Shown here: positions 15,152 through 23,550 of the stretch, in pieces | Layout of the letters: the number at the start of each line of letters is the position of its first letter | Position numbering within the stretch: the stretch's first letter is position 1 | NCBI RefSeq assembly: GCF_016902575.1 | Contig: NZ_JACSNZ010000014.1 | Span: 1 to 42,510, forward strand | Direction: 5' to 3' | Source: Pseudoflavonifractor capillosus | GTDB taxonomy: Bacteria; Bacillota; Clostridia; Oscillospirales; Oscillospiraceae | Length of the DNA stretch: 42,510 bases | The notes under the pieces: generated by a model | Seen by the model: the letters and a program-made list of their open reading frames with translations, nothing else | What the model was told of the DNA's origin: nothing | Databases searched by the model: none | Made by a program: the position numbers and the translations under genes

Positions 15152-16921
15152 TTATTCTATTTCCACCCGTGGCACCTTGGGCAGCGTCAGCCTTGCCATC
15201 AAGCGCTGTCCCTGGTAATTGAAGTAACGAAGTTCGCTGCGCTCACCAAAGCTCAGCTTCAGCCGTTCATTGACATTTCGAATGCCAAACCCGTGACTGA
15301 CCTGAAGGGGTACGTCCTGATAGGCCAAGTAGGCGTTGAGCTGCGAGGCATCCGCCCCCACCCCCGAATCCGTCACCTCCACCACGATCATCTCATCCTC
15401 TTCCCGTACCTGAATCTGGATGTCAATGCCATCGTCCTTCCGGGTCATGCCGTGTCGGATGGAGTTTTCCACCAGTGGCTGCAGCGTAAATTTGGGAATG
15501 ACCACCTGCCCGGGAGACATTCCCGGTAACACCTTCAATCCTATTTTTTGGCGAAAACGCAGGGTGTAAATGGAGATATACTCCTGGATGTTCTCCAATT
15601 CCGTGCTGATGGTGACCATGCGGTCCGGCTCAGTGATGCTGTATCTCATCAAGCTGGCTATGGAGTTGACTGTGGCGGCGATGTCATCCTCCCCACGTTC
15701 CAAAGCCATGTAGTTCACAGCGTTCATGGCATTGAGCATGAAGTGGGGGTTAATTTGGGCTTGCAGCGCCCGCAGGTCACTTTCGCGGCGCAGCGCCTCC
15801 TTTCGTGTCAGCTCACAGATCAGGTCGTTGACACAGCGGATCAGACTTCCAAAACTGTCACCCAGCTGCCGAATCTCTCTGGGTCCACCGCCGCTGGTCC
15901 ACTTCACATCCCGGATATCCTGGATCTGCTCCACCTTGCGGGTGAGCATAATTACAGGCCGTGAAATGCCCGTAGACAAGACCGTGGATAACACAATTCC
16001 CAACACCAGAAACACCACGGAGCAGATCACATAGGGAGACATCATCTCCAACACTTGGCTTGTAATATCTCGGTACGGCGTGAGAAATACCAGATGCAGG
16101 CCCCACTGCAGTTCCTGACACGAGCCAAGGTACTTCTCCCCGCCAATCATAACCGGTTCATCCTCCCCACTCAACTGAGGATAAACTTGATGTGTAGGCA
16201 GATCCCTCAGATTTTCGCTGCAAAAAACCTGATCTCCCCCTTTTTTCAGCAACAAAAATCCACTGTTTGGCGTGGATGGAATCAAGGCCAGCAAGTTGGA
16301 CAGCTGCGCTACCGGCAAACTCCCCCGCAGTACGCCCAGCCCCTCTTGGGAGTGGGCGCCAACGTAGGCGCTGTTTTGCAGCCGGCAGGCAAAGCATAAC
16401 CGGGTCTGATCCTCATTCAAAAAAATGTACAGTCCGCTGGGCGTCTCCAGTGTCTGCTGATACCAGGTCTGGTCCTGTACCATCCCACTGTGAAATACCC
16501 GGCTGACATTCAAGTCTGTGTTAGACGGCAAAAACAACCGGCTGACCTCCAGCTCCTCATTGACATAAAGCTCCACGCGGAAGCCATGGCTCAGCAGCAA
16601 CGGCTGGGCATTCAAGATATCAGAAACACGGTTATTCAGGCCCTGCTTGGTGTTGAAATCCCGCAGTTGATCCTCTCCCACCGACGCACTGAGCAGCAGC
16701 CCCAGCTGAGGATCGCTGGTGTATTGATACACCAGCTGCTCTACGGTCTGGGTGAAGACCTCGCTGAGTCTGACATTGGTCTGGAACACCATCTGCTGGG
16801 ATTGGAGCCGCTGCTGGGTCATAGATGTGCGAAACAAAAAGTAAGTGACTCCATTCATCGTCAGTAAAATGGCAGACACCACGCAACAGACCACAAGAAA
16901 CGACCACCTTCGTATGCTCAC
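15152..16921 (-). CDS. YesM-type sensor histidine kinase
   Basis: 589-residue membrane kinase of the HPK7/LytS-YesM class. TM1 spans about 7-30, an extracytoplasmic sensor region 31-295 (dCache-like by length), TM2 about 296-318, then a HAMP linker (320-372). The His_kinase motif is LRALQAQINPHFMLNAMN with phosphoacceptor H393. The ATPase domain has N486 in LVENSIRHG, the G1 box D518-S-G-V-G and the G2 box GFGIRNVNERL (~544-554). The start overlaps the stop of the response-regulator gene by four bases. YesMN systems typically sense carbohydrates or related ligands and control solute-binding-protein genes and glycan-degradation genes. Here the divergent orphan binding protein and the convergent surface protein are plausible targets or partners. 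Confidence 0.93.
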   Translation of the reverse strand: MSIRRWSFLVVCCVVSAILLTMNGVTYFLFRTSMTQQRLQSQQMVFQTNVRLSEVFTQTVEQLVYQYTSDPQLGLLLSASVGEDQLRDFNTKQGLNNRVSDILNAQPLLLSHGFRVELYVNEELEVSRLFLPSNTDLNVSRVFHSGMVQDQTWYQQTLETPSGLYIFLNEDQTRLCFACRLQNSAYVGAHSQEGLGVLRGSLPVAQLSNLLALIPSTPNSGFLLLKKGGDQVFCSENLRDLPTHQVYPQLSGEDEPVMIGGEKYLGSCQELQWGLHLVFLTPYRDITSQVLEMMSPYVICSVVFLVLGIVLSTVLSTGISRPVIMLTRKVEQIQDIRDVKWTSGGGPREIRQLGDSFGSLIRCVNDLICELTRKEALRRESDLRALQAQINPHFMLNAMNAVNYMALERGEDDIAATVNSIASLMRYSITEPDRMVTISTELENIQEYISIYTLRFRQKIGLKVLPGMSPGQVVIPKFTLQPLVENSIRHGMTRKDDGIDIQIQVREEDEMIVVEVTDSGVGADASQLNAYLAYQDVPLQVSHGFGIRNVNERLKLSFGERSELRYFNYQGQRLMARLTLPKVPRVEIE

Positions 16922-17997
16922 GACCTCTCCTCCTCATTGTCCAGGCCCTGCGCCGTGCCGGCATGTAGATTGCGGTATTCACTGGGTGTCATCCCGGTGT
17001 GCTTCTTGAAGAGCTTGGCAAAATATCGTGGATCGCTGTACCCGCAATTCCAACATACCTGTTTGATGGGAACCGCCGCATCCTGCAACAGCTGCTGTGC
17101 CCGCTCCAAGCGTCTGGAGGACAGGTAACTGCTGATGGTTTGTTTGGTGGCATTTTTGAACACCGTGCTCAGGTAGGACAGGGAGATATGCAGCTTATCG
17201 GCCAGATTGGAGATGTTAAAGTCTGCATCGGCATAATGCTCCTCCACAGCTTGCAGGCAATAGCTCACGATGGGCCCCGTATGCTTGTCCTTCTGACTCT
17301 CGGCAAGTTCCATCAGATCATAGTACTGGGCAGCCAGGTACGACAGACGCTGATCCTGGTCGGTCAGCCTCCAGTACTCCAGGATCGCCTTGCGACGCAT
17401 GGCTTCCAGGTAGTCCTTGTCCAGCCCCAGTTCCTCCTGATAGGAGAACAGGTAGTTGAGCAGCTGAACGCCTAACACATCCCGCCGCTCTGAAAGGGCA
17501 TGACGCACGTCCAGACTGATGAGAAGCTCTCCCATTGCCGCCATATCCCCTTTGCGAAGAGCCTGTGTAACCTGTCCACGCAAAGCCTCATTGCACACAT
17601 ACCAGGGTGGCTCGTCCTGCAAAAGTTGGTCTCGAATCGTCTTCAGCCGCTGTTCCAGGCTGTTGAGTTTCTCCCTGGTCATCGGCTTTAGTATGTAATC
17701 CGTAACCTGGTATTGCAGTGCCTGCTGGGCATACTCAAATTCACCATGGCCGCTGATGAGAATCATACGGGTGTTTGGATTGTGTTCATATATATATCGT
17801 GCCAGCTCCAGGCCATCCATCCCAGGCATCCGAATGTCTGATATCACCACATCTGGATGATGCTGCTCCAACAGCTCCACCGCTTCTTGTCCATCCGTGG
17901 CGCATCCCACCAGCTGCCCATCAAACTGTTCCCAGTGCAGCATCCTGGATATTCCATCCAAAGCCATGGGGTCGTCGTCCACCAGTATTATCTTCAT
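16918..17997 (-). CDS. YesN-type response regulator, REC plus AraC HTH
   Basis: 359 residues. The N-terminal receiver has the acidic pocket D7-D8-D9, phosphoacceptor D54 in VVISDIRMPGMDG and K104 in YILKP. A helical linker of about 130 residues follows. The C-terminal AraC/XylS double HTH covers about 255-345 and includes FNISNLADKLHISLSYLSTVFK and the second-helix motif GYSDPRYFAKLFKKHTGMTPSEYR. It is the first gene of the two-gene kinase operon (four-base overlap with the kinase). A TATACT lies upstream on the minus strand (18045-18050) but without a clear -35. It lies divergent from the solute-binding lipoprotein gene across about 270 bases, the natural location for its binding sites. Confidence 0.94.
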   Translation of the reverse strand: MKIILVDDDPMALDGISRMLHWEQFDGQLVGCATDGQEAVELLEQHHPDVVISDIRMPGMDGLELARYIYEHNPNTRMILISGHGEFEYAQQALQYQVTDYILKPMTREKLNSLEQRLKTIRDQLLQDEPPWYVCNEALRGQVTQALRKGDMAAMGELLISLDVRHALSERRDVLGVQLLNYLFSYQEELGLDKDYLEAMRRKAILEYWRLTDQDQRLSYLAAQYYDLMELAESQKDKHTGPIVSYCLQAVEEHYADADFNISNLADKLHISLSYLSTVFKNATKQTISSYLSSRRLERAQQLLQDAAVPIKQVCWNCGYSDPRYFAKLFKKHTGMTPSEYRNLHAGTAQGLDNEEERS

Positions 17998-18158
17998 ACA
18001 CCTGGCTCCTCTCCAAATTGGGTCCTTAACTCAATCTTCTTTACAGTATACCACATTTTCCCCGTCTGAGCGCCTGGATTTGAAACTTTATATTTTCGCT
18101 GACACTTCTCCACGAAAGCACTCATGGAAAAAAGTGAGAGTCCCTACCATTTCTACGG

Positions 18159-18187
18159 TTGTTGAAACCTGTCGCAGCGTGTATAAT
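18159..18187 (+). promoter_or_regulatory. Candidate promoter of the solute-binding lipoprotein
   Basis: TTGTTG (18159-18164) and TATAAT (18182-18187) are 17 bases apart and lie about 80 bases before the start codon. The -10 is perfect and the -35 weak, as expected for an activator-dependent promoter facing an AraC-type regulator gene. Confidence 0.6.
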
Positions 18188-18269
18188 GATTGGGGGGCTG
18201 TGCCATTCTTCTGGCGGATTCCCATGGCCATCTTCCATTCCCCGCACTCCACCCAAGGAGGAGAACGTG

Positions 18270-19814
18270 ATGAAACATTTTTTCAAATGGATCCTGGGTC
18301 TCTCCGGGAGTCTTATCATAGCTGCTTGTCTGCTTTGTGCCTGCCAATTTTCCGGCGGAGAACAGAACAATGACGGGCATGAGCCGGAAAATATTACAAC
18401 ATTGACCTGGTATATGTCTGTCAACCCCGTAGCTTCCGACACGGATCAGGTTATCAACGCCCTAAATGAATACACCCGTCAAACCATCGGCGTGGAAATT
18501 GAGTACAAAGTGATTTCCAACCCTACCTACAAGGAGATGATGCCCAACCTGATCCACGCAGGCTCCTACTTTGACATCTGCTTCACCTCCAACTGGTCCA
18601 CCGACTATCTGCAATTTGCCGGCAAAGGCGCCTTTTTAGACATCTCAGAGCTGCTGCCTACCTGCGCCTCAGAAACCTATGATCTCATACCTAAATCCCT
18701 TTGGGACGCTGTGAAGGTCAACGGCGGCATCTACGGGGTACCTTCCTACAAAGAAATGGGATGGCAGGGCGGAATTCTTTACAACAGCGATCTGGCTCGT
18801 GAATACGGGATTGATATGAGTTCCGTAAAGTCTCTGGAGGATTTCACCGCTGTGCTGCAAACGGTATCAGAAAAATCCCAGGCGGCGGGCAGTCCTGTCA
18901 TCGGCGTAGCCGGTCTGACCAACGCATGGCCCATGGCTGCCCCCTACGAATCCCTCACCGGCAATCCAAAGCTGCCCATTGCCGCAGCCGTGCCGGAGTT
19001 CTCCAACTTCTCGGATATGGCTGGGTCAGCTGTGTTCAATCCATATGCCAGCCAGGAATATGTGTCGTATTGCCAAACTGTGCGGGACTGGAACCTAGCC
19101 GGCTACCTGGGTGTGGATCCGGTCACCTATGACAGTGACATTGCCAACCGGGACCGGGATTTTCAGCAGGGCACCCTGTTCTCTTACTTCATTCAATATG
19201 CCCCGGGCACTGCGGAATCCTTAAGTGCGTCTTGCGGACATGGCGTGGAGTTTGTCCCTCTCATGTCCCCCCTGTTTGAAACACGCAGTGCCCTGGGTGG
19301 TCTGATGGCCATTTCATCCTCCTGTGAGCACCCGGACAAGGCGCTGGCTTTCATCAATTTGCTCAACACCGACGAATATGTGGGCACGCTGATCCGCCAC
19401 GGCATCGAAGGGGTGCACTACACCGCCGTAGGAGAGCATCAAGTGGACAAAACCATGGGTGGCACCCTGACCAACTCCGGCTATGATTACACTTACGGCT
19501 GGCAGTTTGGCACCCCCTTTAACCAGAAATGGGACATCAGCTACCCAGAAAACATTGTGGAACTGTTTGAGACATACAACGCATCCGCCGTCATTGCCCC
19601 CAACACCGGGTTTTCCTTCCAGACAGATTCCGTGGAACCCCAACTGTCCGCCCTGTCCAACGTCATTGCCAAGTATGCACCTTCTCTGGAGACAGGTTCT
19701 GTGGATCCCGGCCAGTACATCCCGGAATTTTTGGATGCCCTGCACGCCAATGGTGTAGACCAAGTTTTGCAGGAAGTTTCTGCTCAGTTGGATGTATTTC
19801 ATGCCCAGTCATGA
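18270..19814 (+). CDS. Extracellular solute-binding lipoprotein (ABC family 1), orphan
   Basis: 514 residues starting MKHFFKWILGLSGSLIIAAC. The N-terminal region is a lipoprotein signal; the lipidated Cys is C25 (LCAC) or C20 (IAAC). The mature part has the family-1 sugar-binding fold of the LplA/YesO/YtcQ type: ITTLTWYMSVNP start, DTDQVINALNEYTRQTIGVEIEY, FDICFTSNW, VYGVPSYKE-like GGIYGVPSYKEMG and LGGLMAISSSCEHPDKALAFINLL. The frame is open from 18159, but ATG 18270 has AAGGAGGAG (18255-18263). No permease or ATPase gene is adjacent, which is unusual for a binding protein. It may serve remote permeases or present ligand to the YesM-like kinase encoded divergently (inference). Confidence 0.9.
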   Translation: MKHFFKWILGLSGSLIIAACLLCACQFSGGEQNNDGHEPENITTLTWYMSVNPVASDTDQVINALNEYTRQTIGVEIEYKVISNPTYKEMMPNLIHAGSYFDICFTSNWSTDYLQFAGKGAFLDISELLPTCASETYDLIPKSLWDAVKVNGGIYGVPSYKEMGWQGGILYNSDLAREYGIDMSSVKSLEDFTAVLQTVSEKSQAAGSPVIGVAGLTNAWPMAAPYESLTGNPKLPIAAAVPEFSNFSDMAGSAVFNPYASQEYVSYCQTVRDWNLAGYLGVDPVTYDSDIANRDRDFQQGTLFSYFIQYAPGTAESLSASCGHGVEFVPLMSPLFETRSALGGLMAISSSCEHPDKALAFINLLNTDEYVGTLIRHGIEGVHYTAVGEHQVDKTMGGTLTNSGYDYTYGWQFGTPFNQKWDISYPENIVELFETYNASAVIAPNTGFSFQTDSVEPQLSALSNVIAKYAPSLETGSVDPGQYIPEFLDALHANGVDQVLQEVSAQLDVFHAQS

Positions 19815-19941
19815 ACCACCTGGGCAGCATCTACCCTAGGTAGTATATTTCCGCCCATCCCTGGGTAGGGAACATGAAATCACAATTATCCATCGAAACT
19901 CCTCGACAGATAAAAAATATCCTCCACTGCCCCACTGCATG

Positions 19942-19999
19942 AAAGCCACCTGTCTGGAGATACTGAATACAGTATCTTCCAAACGAGGTGGCTTTTGTG
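19942..19999 (+). promoter_or_regulatory. sigG leader hairpin occluding the ribosome-binding site
   Basis: AAAGCCACC (19942-19950) pairs perfectly with GGTGGCTTT (19987-19995). An inner stem pairs GGAGATACTG (19956-19965) with CAGTATC-T-TCC (19970-19980), with one bulged T. The right arm contains the only Shine-Dalgarno for sigG, GAGGTGG (19985-19991), six or so bases before the GTG start at 19997. Folded mRNA would hide the ribosome site. An RBS-occluding leader hairpin combined with a GTG start has been reported for Bacillus subtilis sigG. The tail is too short in T to be a terminator of the upstream gene. Confidence 0.75.
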
Positions 20000-20767
20000 C
20001 AAGGTAAGGTGGACTTATGCGGCGTGAATACGTCAAAACTCAAGGTGCTGAAAAGCGAAGAGAGCATTGCCCTGCTCCGCCGTGCCCGTCAGGGGGATCA
20101 GGCGGCCCGAGAGGAGCTCATTGCAGGGAATCTTCGTCTGGTGCTCTCGGTGATTCAAAAATTTTCAGGCCGTGGGGAGCACATGGACGACCTGTTCCAG
20201 GTGGGGTGCATTGGACTGATCAAGGCCATAGACAACTTCAATGTAGATTTAGATGTGAAGTTTTCCACATATGGCGTTCCCATGATTATCGGGGAGATCC
20301 GCCGTTTTCTCCGGGATAACAGCACCATTCGGGTCTCCCGTTCCCTGCGGGACACCGCCTACAAAGTACTCCAGGCTCGGGAGGCCTTCCAAAATGAACA
20401 TCAGCGGGAGCCTACCCTGGACGAGCTGGCAAAGATTTTAGAGCTGCGTCGTGAGGACATTGTCACTGCCATGGATGCAGTGATGGACCCCATCTCCCTG
20501 TTTGAGCCGGTATACTCCGACTCCGGGGACGCTGTGTGCGTCATGGATCAGGTGCGAGACGGGAAAAACACCGACGAGGCATGGCTGGATCACATTGCCC
20601 TTTCTGATGCCATCTCCAAGCTGGGAAAGCGGGAACAGGAAATTTTGGAGCTGCGCTTCTTCCAGGGGAAGACTCAGATGGAGGTATCCGCCGAAATCGG
20701 CATCTCCCAGGCCCAAGTGTCCAGGCTGGAAAAGCACGCCCTGAAACAAATCCGAAAAGAGTTCTGA
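19997..20767 (+). CDS. sigG: RNA polymerase sporulation sigma factor SigG
   Basis: 256-residue sigma-70 family factor, the late forespore sigma. The N-terminus (VQGKVDLCGVNTSKLKVLK) matches the diagnostic SigG start with the CGVxTSKLxVL motif, a region involved in anti-sigma recognition. Region 2 includes NLRLVLSVIQKF, DDLFQVGCIGLIKAIDNF and VKFSTYGVPMIIGEIRRFLRD; region 4 ends FFQGKTQMEVSAEIGISQAQVSRLEKHALKQI. The GTG at 19997 is preferred over an in-frame GTG at 19988 because only the former has a Shine-Dalgarno (GAGGTGG). No convincing SigF/SigG promoter could be picked upstream. It lies convergent with sigE and is not downstream of it, unlike the usual spoIIGA-sigE-sigG order. Confidence 0.96.
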   Translation: MQGKVDLCGVNTSKLKVLKSEESIALLRRARQGDQAAREELIAGNLRLVLSVIQKFSGRGEHMDDLFQVGCIGLIKAIDNFNVDLDVKFSTYGVPMIIGEIRRFLRDNSTIRVSRSLRDTAYKVLQAREAFQNEHQREPTLDELAKILELRREDIVTAMDAVMDPISLFEPVYSDSGDAVCVMDQVRDGKNTDEAWLDHIALSDAISKLGKREQEILELRFFQGKTQMEVSAEIGISQAQVSRLEKHALKQIRKEF

Positions 20768-20769
20768 AC

Positions 20770-20803
20770 AAAGCCGTGGGTGCATTCTGCCCCACGGCTT
20801 TTT
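20770..20803. terminator. Terminator shared by convergent sigG and sigE
   Basis: AAAGCCGTGGG (20770-20780) pairs with CCCACGGCTTT (20791-20801), followed by a T-run to 20803 on the plus strand. The hairpin fills the 37-base gap between the sigG stop and the sigE stop; the minus-strand tail is weaker (CTTTGTTC). Confidence 0.85.
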
Positions 20804-20804
20804 G

Positions 20805-21530
20805 TCACATCAGCTTCAATATTTCCTGTTTGAGTCGTCCAATGATACGCTTTTCCAGCCGAGAGATATAGGACTGGGAGATACCCAGTAACGTAGCCAC
20901 CTCCTTCTGTGTGCGCTCTGTCTTGCCGTCCAACCCAAAGCGCATGGTGATGATGGAGCGTTCCCGGGGGTTCAGCTTGCTCACCGCCTGGAAAAGCAAG
21001 TCCCGCTCCACATCCTCTTCCATGGGTTTTTCAATGACATCGCTGTCGGTGCCCAACACATCGGAGAGGAGCAGCTCATTGCCATCCCAGTCGGTATTCA
21101 GCGGCTCCTCCAGGGACACCTCACCCTTTCGATTGGCATTTTTCCGCAGGTGCATGAGGATCTCATTTTCAATGCACCGGGAGGCATAGGTGGCCAGCTT
21201 GATATTTTTTCCCGGGTTATAGGTCTCCACTGCCTTGATCAGGCCGATGGTGCCAATGGAGATCAGGTCCTCAATACCCACCCCACTATTTTCAAAGCGG
21301 CGGGCGATGTACACCACCAGTCGGAGGTTGTGCTCAATGAGCGTGGAGCGGATGGTCTCGCTGGACCCCTGGGTCTGCCACTGGGCCAGCAGCTCCCGCT
21401 CCTCCTCCTTGGACAGAGGCGGCGGCAAGGTGTCGCTGCCCCCAATATAAAAAATCGTTCCCGGCAGGTGAAGCCCTATCCGAGCCAAAAACCCACATAA
21501 TTTGACGTACCACAGCCCTCTCATATTCAC
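20805..21530 (-). CDS. sigE: RNA polymerase sporulation sigma factor SigE (pro-protein)
   Basis: 241-residue mother-cell sigma factor made as an inactive membrane-tethered precursor. The pro-region is about residues 1-28 (amphipathic, [17 protein letters not shown]), and the conserved processing neighbourhood is [18 protein letters not shown]. Region 2 contains [34 protein letters not shown] and [35 protein letters not shown] is SigE-typical; region 4 ends [23 protein letters not shown]. Its start overlaps the stop of spoIIGA by four bases, which couples precursor and protease. The stop lies one base from the terminator shared with convergent sigG. Confidence 0.97.
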   Translation of the reverse strand: MNMRGLWYVKLCGFLARIGLHLPGTIFYIGGSDTLPPPLSKEEERELLAQWQTQGSSETIRSTLIEHNLRLVVYIARRFENSGVGIEDLISIGTIGLIKAVETYNPGKNIKLATYASRCIENEILMHLRKNANRKGEVSLEEPLNTDWDGNELLLSDVLGTDSDVIEKPMEEDVERDLLFQAVSKLNPRERSIITMRFGLDGKTERTQKEVATLLGISQSYISRLEKRIIGRLKQEILKLM

Positions 21531-22369
21531 ATACCTCCAAACAGTCCTTGATATGCTCCCCCGTCATTCACCGGCGTGGGGGACAAAGCCAACAGCAGGC
21601 TGCCCATGCTCCGCCCGTTCACTCGCACCCCTTGGGTGGGATAGGCCAGCAGCATTCCGCTCTCCACCCCCACTGCACGGTAGGGCACCAGACGCACCCC
21701 CCGGATGCCCTGGTCGTGGCACAGTCGGGCACACTCTGTGGGTCGGGCCACATCTGCCCCCGGTGGGAGCAGCCAGGCAAAATCCCGCCAGTACACCACC
21801 ACCACCGGACGGTTTGTCACAGGATCCGATAAGGTCAACCCCGTGTCATGGAGGGCAGTCATGGACACGGTGCGCTGGGGAAAAGATAGCTCCATATGTA
21901 CCAGCTCTGAGCCCGTATGCGCCCCCAGCCGCCGCAGCAGCAGAGAGAAAACAAAATAGCACACCAAAAAGACCACCAACAGCAGTCTCAAATCCAACTG
22001 GGTGTAAAGCACTCCAGAGTTCAGGGTCAGAGAGGCGTTCCCCAACCATTCAAATCCCAGTACGGCCCCAGCCAGTCCCGCTGAGGCTGCAAAAAACAGA
22101 CCCAGCACCCGCCACAGCCGCACCTCTCCCCCATAGGCACACACCACCATCACCACCGCCACGGCCAGCTTGCAGGGCAGCGCAGACAGCCATCCCAGGC
22201 CGGGGAGGAAAATCGCCACAGCGTACATGGCCCCCAAGGCCGCCCCCAGAGCGATGCGCCACCGGCGCAGCCCCGCCCCGGCCAGCCGCCCTGCTCCCAG
22301 CAGCAGCAGGTGGTTGGCGATGAAGTTGAGCAGCCACAACAAGTCCACATATACCACCGTCACTGGCAT
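21527..22369 (-). CDS. spoIIGA: SpoIIGA, sigma-E processing aspartic peptidase
   Basis: 280-residue membrane protease that cleaves pro-SigE in the mother cell after a SpoIIR signal from the forespore. About five N-terminal helices (first [19 protein letters not shown]) span residues 5-145. The cytoplasmic C-terminal domain carries the aspartic protease motif H-D175-T-G177-L-T-L-S-D-P, equivalent to DTGN-type motifs of retropepsin-like folds. The annotated ATG (22367-22369) directly abuts AAAAGGGGGG, which is too close for a normal Shine-Dalgarno. The GTG two codons later (22361-22363) would be better spaced and aligns with the usual start one or two residues before the YVDLLWLLN helix. It is first gene of the spoIIG operon. 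Confidence 0.93.
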   Translation of the reverse strand: MPVTVVYVDLLWLLNFIANHLLLLGAGRLAGAGLRRWRIALGAALGAMYAVAIFLPGLGWLSALPCKLAVAVVMVVCAYGGEVRLWRVLGLFFAASAGLAGAVLGFEWLGNASLTLNSGVLYTQLDLRLLLVVFLVCYFVFSLLLRRLGAHTGSELVHMELSFPQRTVSMTALHDTGLTLSDPVTNRPVVVVYWRDFAWLLPPGADVARPTECARLCHDQGIRGVRLVPYRAVGVESGMLLAYPTQGVRVNGRSMGSLLLALSPTPVNDGGAYQGLFGGM

Positions 22370-22394
22370 CCCCCCTTTTCTCTGACGCCCTTAG

Positions 22395-22427
22395 ATTATA
22401 GCCCCATGCCCCTTCAAAAAAGGTCAA
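22395..22427 (-). promoter_or_regulatory. spoIIG promoter with stretched spacer (Spo0A-type)
   Basis: On the minus strand TTGACC (22427-22422) and TATAAT (22400-22395) are 21 bases apart, too far for an unaided sigma-A promoter. The B. subtilis spoIIG promoter is known for a similar 22-base spacing that needs Spo0A. Partial 0A-box resemblance is seen in the spacer (TTTTTTGAA, 7 of 9 against TTTGTCGAA) and just upstream (TGTCCGAA, one base inserted against TGTCGAA). Confidence 0.6.
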
Positions 22428-22443
22428 AGGATGTTCGGACATA

Positions 22444-22490
22444 AAAACACCCGTGGGACGGAGCATCGCTCCCCATCTCACGGGTGTTTT
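22444..22490 (-). terminator. Terminator of the rarA-DUF951-hisC operon
   Basis: AAAACACCCGTG (22444-22455) pairs with CACGGGTGTTTT (22479-22490); inside, GGAGC pairs with GCTCC. On the minus strand it follows the hisC stop by seven bases and ends in TTTTTATG. Confidence 0.9.
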
Positions 22491-22497
22491 ATCTGAT

Positions 22498-23550
22498 TTA
22501 TAAGTCTTGCAGGGCGGAAAGCAAGGTGTCCATCTCCTGATCTGTGCCGATGGAGATGCGCAGCCAGCTTTCTATCATGGGGTCAGACCACCACCGCACC
22601 AGCACCCCACGCTGCCGCAGCCCGTCCAACAGAGCCTTGCCAGGCTTGTCCGGGTGGGAGACAAAGAGGAAGTTTGCCTGGGAGGGCAGCACCGTATACC
22701 CCATCTCCCGCAGCCGCTGGGCCGTCCGCTCCCGGGTAGCCATCACCTTTCGGCAAGTCTGTTCGAAGTAGTCCTCGTCCTGGATGGCGGCAGCGGCCCC
22801 CGCCTGGGCCAGCCGATCCACCGGGTAGGAGTTGATGGAATCCCGCACACAACACAGGGCCTGGATCAGGTTCTCGTTGCCCATGGCCCAGCCTACCCGC
22901 AGTCCTGCCAGGGCCCGGGATTTGGAGGCGGTCTGGATCACCAGCAGATTGGGATAGCGGTCAATGAGCCCCACCGAGCTCTCCCCGCCGAAGTCCACAT
23001 AGGCCTCGTCCACAATGACCACCACGTCCGGATTGGCATTGAGCAGCCGCTCCACCACGTCTCGAGGCACCCCGATTCCCGTAGGAGCATTGGGATTGCA
23101 CAGCACCACGCCGCCGTTTTTCCCCATCAGCTCCTCCACTGGTGCAGAGAAGTCGGAGTTCATGGGCACCCGGCGGCAGGTGAGGCCGAAGTAGCTGGTA
23201 TATACAGGATAGAAGCTATATGTAATTTGGGGAAAGACGATCTCCTTGTCTGGGTCAAAAAAGGCCTGGAAGGCAAAAGCCAGCACCTCATCCGAGCCAT
23301 TCCCGCAAAACACCTGGTTGGCACTCAGCCCCTCCCGCCGGGCGATGGTCTGGCGCAGCTCCAGGCACTCCGGGTCCGGATAGAGGCGCAGCGTCTCATT
23401 CGCTGCACGAGTGATGGCCTCCAACGCCTTTGGAGATGGAGGGTAGGGGCACTCGTTGGTGTTGAGTTTCACAAAGGTGCGCCCCTTGGGCTGCTCCCCC
23501 GGCACATAGGGTACCGCATCCACAATGCGGCGGCTCCAAAACTCTTTCAT
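22498..23550 (-). CDS. hisC: Histidinol-phosphate aminotransferase
   Basis: 350-residue class I/II PLP enzyme that converts imidazole-acetol phosphate and glutamate to histidinol phosphate. It shows the HisC N-terminal LNTNECPYPPSP motif, GNGSDEVL, the substrate/PLP segment NPNAPTG, DEAY (181-184) and the Schiff-base K210 in TASKSRALAGLRVGW. The C-terminus has ANFLFV and LRISIGT with the phosphate-binding Arg. No other his gene is nearby, so it could also serve as a broad aromatic or phosphonate aminotransferase, but the motif set is that of HisC. It overlaps the DUF951 gene by four bases and is followed immediately by a terminator. Confidence 0.9.
   Translation of the reverse strand: MKEFWSRRIVDAVPYVPGEQPKGRTFVKLNTNECPYPPSPKALEAITRAANETLRLYPDPECLELRQTIARREGLSANQVFCGNGSDEVLAFAFQAFFDPDKEIVFPQITYSFYPVYTSYFGLTCRRVPMNSDFSAPVEELMGKNGGVVLCNPNAPTGIGVPRDVVERLLNANPDVVVIVDEAYVDFGGESSVGLIDRYPNLLVIQTASKSRALAGLRVGWAMGNENLIQALCCVRDSINSYPVDRLAQAGAAAAIQDEDYFEQTCRKVMATRERTAQRLREMGYTVLPSQANFLFVSHPDKPGKALLDGLRQRGVLVRWWSDPMIESWLRISIGTDQEMDTLLSALQDL

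Noticed and set aside
19870-19941. SigF- or SigG-type promoter for sigG
   Set aside because: Partial matches to GNATA-like -35 and CATNNTA-like -10 elements could be found only with wrong spacing, so none is reported.
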